Below, piece by piece: positions 41,057-42,712 of a stretch of DNA of 42,712 nucleotides. Both the position numbers and the translations under genes were made by a program. How positions within the stretch are numbered: the first letter of the stretch is position 1; every line of letters begins with the position of its first letter. The notes beneath the pieces are model-generated. The model had not been told where the DNA came from. It was given only the letters and a program-made list of their open reading frames with translations, and did not search any database. The stretch comes from Acidobacteriota bacterium (GTDB lineage Bacteria; Acidobacteriota; Terriglobia; UBA7540): contig CADDZC010000030.1 in the NCBI GenBank assembly GCA_902812365.1, forward strand, positions 1 through 42,712, in the 5' to 3' direction.

Positions 41057-41995
41057 TCATTTCATTGCCAAACAGTTATGAGGCCGGCGCTCGCGGAGGA
41101 GCTCAAGTCGGTTCTCGAGGATCAGGTCCGGGCCGAAGTTTCTGATCCTCAAATGCTGGACGGCTGCACGTTCAAGCGCCCGGCGCGGTACCAGACCTAC
41201 GACTTCACTATCCACAATATTAACGCCGTAGGCGGCTGCTTCTCGCGCCACCACCTCGAAAACCGCGGCCAGCGACGTCGTCTCAAAATCAGTCAGGTTC
41301 ATAGACACCTGAACGAGATTTCTGGTTCGGAGCTGCACGCCCATCGCCTTGACGCACGGCAGGCCGCCGCTCGAGGCCCTCACCCGCTTGGCCACCGACT
41401 TGGCGATGGCAAGCTCGGTCGTTCCGAGATTGATGTTGTACGCGACGAGAAATTTCCGGGCGCCCACAATCGTGGTACCCGCGGTGGCATGCAGGCTAGC
41501 CTCGCCAAAGTCCGGACGGCGATGAGGTTGGGTGGTAACCTCCTCGCGCAGACTTTCAAATTGGCCGCGCCGAATGTCTTCCAGGTCACGACGCTCCGGC
41601 CGTCGCGCCGCAGCTCCGTATAAGTACGTTGGAATACGAAAGCGTGTCCATACTTCTTCCGCGACCCACGTCGCGATATGCACGCAATCTTCGAGCGTTA
41701 CTCCCTGAATGGGAATAAAGGGCACGACGTCGGTGGCACCAATACGAGGATGGACACCCTCATGTATATTCAGATCGATGAGTTGCGCGGCTTTGCCGAT
41801 GCCCCGCAGCGCCGCCTCCCCGATCGATTGGCGCGTCCCAGCCAGCGTCAGGACTGACCGGTTGTGATCTCTATCCATGCCAGCATCAAGTAGATAGATA
41901 TCAGGACCGGCCAGACACGACCGAATGATCGCCTCTACCTTTCGAACGTTCCGACCTTCGCTGAAATTTGGCACGCACTCGACGATGCTGTCCAT
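41057..41995 (-). CDS. ftcD: Glutamate formimidoyltransferase
   Basis: The enzyme moves the formimidoyl group from formimidoglutamate, a histidine-degradation product, to tetrahydrofolate. The 312-residue protein corresponds to the transferase half of FtcD: VECVPNFSEGRN, then DRDHNRSVLTLAG, NIHEGVHPRIGATDVVPFIP, with the conserved His of HPRIGA, and KFLVAYNINLGT. The cyclodeaminase half is missing, so a separate FchA would be needed. No hut genes are nearby. An extended -10 element lies 6 nt upstream of the ATG, suggesting a leaderless message. Confidence 0.93.
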   Translation of the reverse strand: MDSIVECVPNFSEGRNVRKVEAIIRSCLAGPDIYLLDAGMDRDHNRSVLTLAGTRQSIGEAALRGIGKAAQLIDLNIHEGVHPRIGATDVVPFIPIQGVTLEDCVHIATWVAEEVWTRFRIPTYLYGAAARRPERRDLEDIRRGQFESLREEVTTQPHRRPDFGEASLHATAGTTIVGARKFLVAYNINLGTTELAIAKSVAKRVRASSGGLPCVKAMGVQLRTRNLVQVSMNLTDFETTSLAAVFEVVAREAAAYGVNIVDSEVVGLVPRRALERAAVQHLRIRNFGPDLILENRLELLRERRPHNCLAMK

Positions 41996-42001
41996 AGGAT
42001 C

Positions 42002-42010
42002 AATCTATCA
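42002..42010 (-). promoter_or_regulatory. Candidate extended -10 of ftcD
   Basis: On the minus strand, TGA followed by TAGATT (42010-42002) ends 6 nt before the ftcD ATG. Transcription would begin at or next to the A of the start codon. No -35 and no ribosome binding site are seen. Confidence 0.4.
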
Positions 42011-42630
42011 CGGGCCACTATGAATTTCCTGCCGGAACGGGCGACGTACCTCGAACGTGAGGTTCCAAATGGGGTTCTTGGGGAATTAAGTTGGCGGGTG
42101 GAACTGCCTGCGATTCCTTGTCCGTTAGGCTGTCGCCTCCAAGCCACCCGCCCCGTTGTCCGTCATCCTCCCATAAAAAATCAATAGATGTCAAGTAAGT
42201 AAATTAATTTCGATTAAAATTGCCTCATGTAGTGGTCATCGCGAACGACCCACAACCAGTCGTTGGTAACGTGTACTCTACAGTAAACCGACCGGCCCGG
42301 CGATCCCCGGCCGACGGAGATGGGAGCGGTGCCGCAAATTTGAACAAAAGGCGCCGGCATGATTATGCGTAGAGACTCACGAGCGACGGCGAGGTGAGAA
42401 GGTTCAACCTGCCTACAACGCCCCCCTTTGTCCTCTGCGGCGTCCTCGTGCACCCGCCTGCCAAGCACACGCTCGAATATTCTCGCCAATCCGACGCCGC
42501 TATCCTCGCAACCTTTGGCCTGCCCAAAGACGGCTGCTACTTACAAGCACCCGATCGCCAGTTTCGAGCGCATCTTCTACTCCACTGCGGTTGTCCCCTT
42601 GGGTGAGACAAACAATTAAGACACTGCCTG

Positions 42631-42672
42631 CCGTTCGCTGGAATCTGATTGTACTGCGAACGGGTTTTGTTG
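42631..42672 (+). terminator. Terminator-like hairpin
   Basis: CCGTTCGC (42631-42638) pairs perfectly with GCGAACGG (42656-42663) across a 17-nt loop and is followed by GTTTTGTTG. This suits a plus-strand intrinsic terminator, which implies an RNA made rightward within 42.0-42.6 kb, although no gene there is convincing. The loop is long for a typical terminator. Confidence 0.4.
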
Positions 42673-42712
42673 CAAGCTGAGCCCCGGCTGGTGAAGCGGA
42701 GGCAGGCCCTGC

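Larger units (their letters stand above)
41996..42712. other. Right-edge stretch without a convincing gene
   Basis: About 700 nt hold no recognised gene. There is an AT-rich core at 42171-42225, unlike the rest of the window, containing TTGACA on the minus strand (42194-42189) without a matching -10. A 91-codon minus frame (42214-42489; residues such as VYCRVHVTNDWLWVVRDDHY near its end) and a 70-codon plus frame (42394-42606) are open but not recognised. A terminator-like hairpin is at the far end. Confidence 0.5.

Noticed and set aside
42189-42194. TTGACA on the minus strand as a promoter for ftcD
   Set aside because: No -10-like hexamer lies 15-19 nt downstream; an extended -10 just before the ftcD ATG is a better candidate.
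42214-42489. A 91-codon minus-strand frame as a gene
   Set aside because: No ribosome binding site or family resemblance is seen, and the frame ends in the AT-rich patch; mentioned only within the right-edge stretch.

Overview
The window looks like chromosomal DNA of a motile, Gram-negative, high-GC bacterium, most likely an Acidobacteriota member. The reasons are lpxD (lipid A), a flagellar cluster, a secreted SpoIVB-type S55 peptidase beside a secreted beta-propeller, a FAD/NAD oxidoreductase fused to a membrane 4Fe-4S module, and several start codons lying only 6-11 nt after a -10 box. No rRNA, tRNA, CRISPR array or intact insertion sequence was seen. The assignment rests on recognising families, not on a search.

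Layout. 0.3-7.8 kb (+): RNA/DNA maintenance genes (SpoU/TrmH methyltransferase, rarA, rtcB), the redox fusion protein and a secreted unknown. 7.8-8.6 kb (-): a membrane diguanylate cyclase. 8.6-9.4 kb: a non-coding stretch with five degenerate direct repeats, one inverted copy, and a strong leftward promoter with a 45-codon ORF. 9.4-10.5 kb (+): queA. 10.6-19.8 kb (-): fliS, fliD, flaG and fliC, then a block of three glycosyltransferases and an FkbM methyltransferase that probably decorates flagellin. 20.2-22.1 kb (+): flbD-motA-motB. Both fliC and flbD-motAB have sigma-28 promoters with the exact 11-nt spacer.

22.7-27.0 kb (+): S55 peptidase and beta-propeller protein. 27.2-29.5 kb (+): ECF sigma factor, zinc-finger anti-sigma factor and DUF4097 protein. 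Then aroK (+), a LuxR-type regulator with a degenerate receiver (-) and lpxD (+). 32.1-42.0 kb (-): plsC, an M61 peptidase, a dapF homologue with both catalytic cysteines replaced by serine, a GT-C glycosyltransferase, a PfkB kinase, mtnP, a metallo-beta-lactamase-fold hydrolase, a cupin and ftcD. By eye this last block is less GC-rich than the first 10 kb. The right edge is an AT-rich non-coding stretch ending in a terminator-like hairpin.

The genes fall into modules: motility with surface glycosylation (10.6-22.1 kb), envelope stress or surface proteins (22.7-29.5 kb), envelope and wall biosynthesis (aroK, lpxD, plsC, dapF) and nucleoside/one-carbon salvage (mtnP, pfkB-type kinase, ftcD). 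The items most worth checking are the repeat/promoter locus at 8.9-9.4 kb, the Ser/Ser DapF, the permuted redox fusion, and the flagellin glycosylation block.
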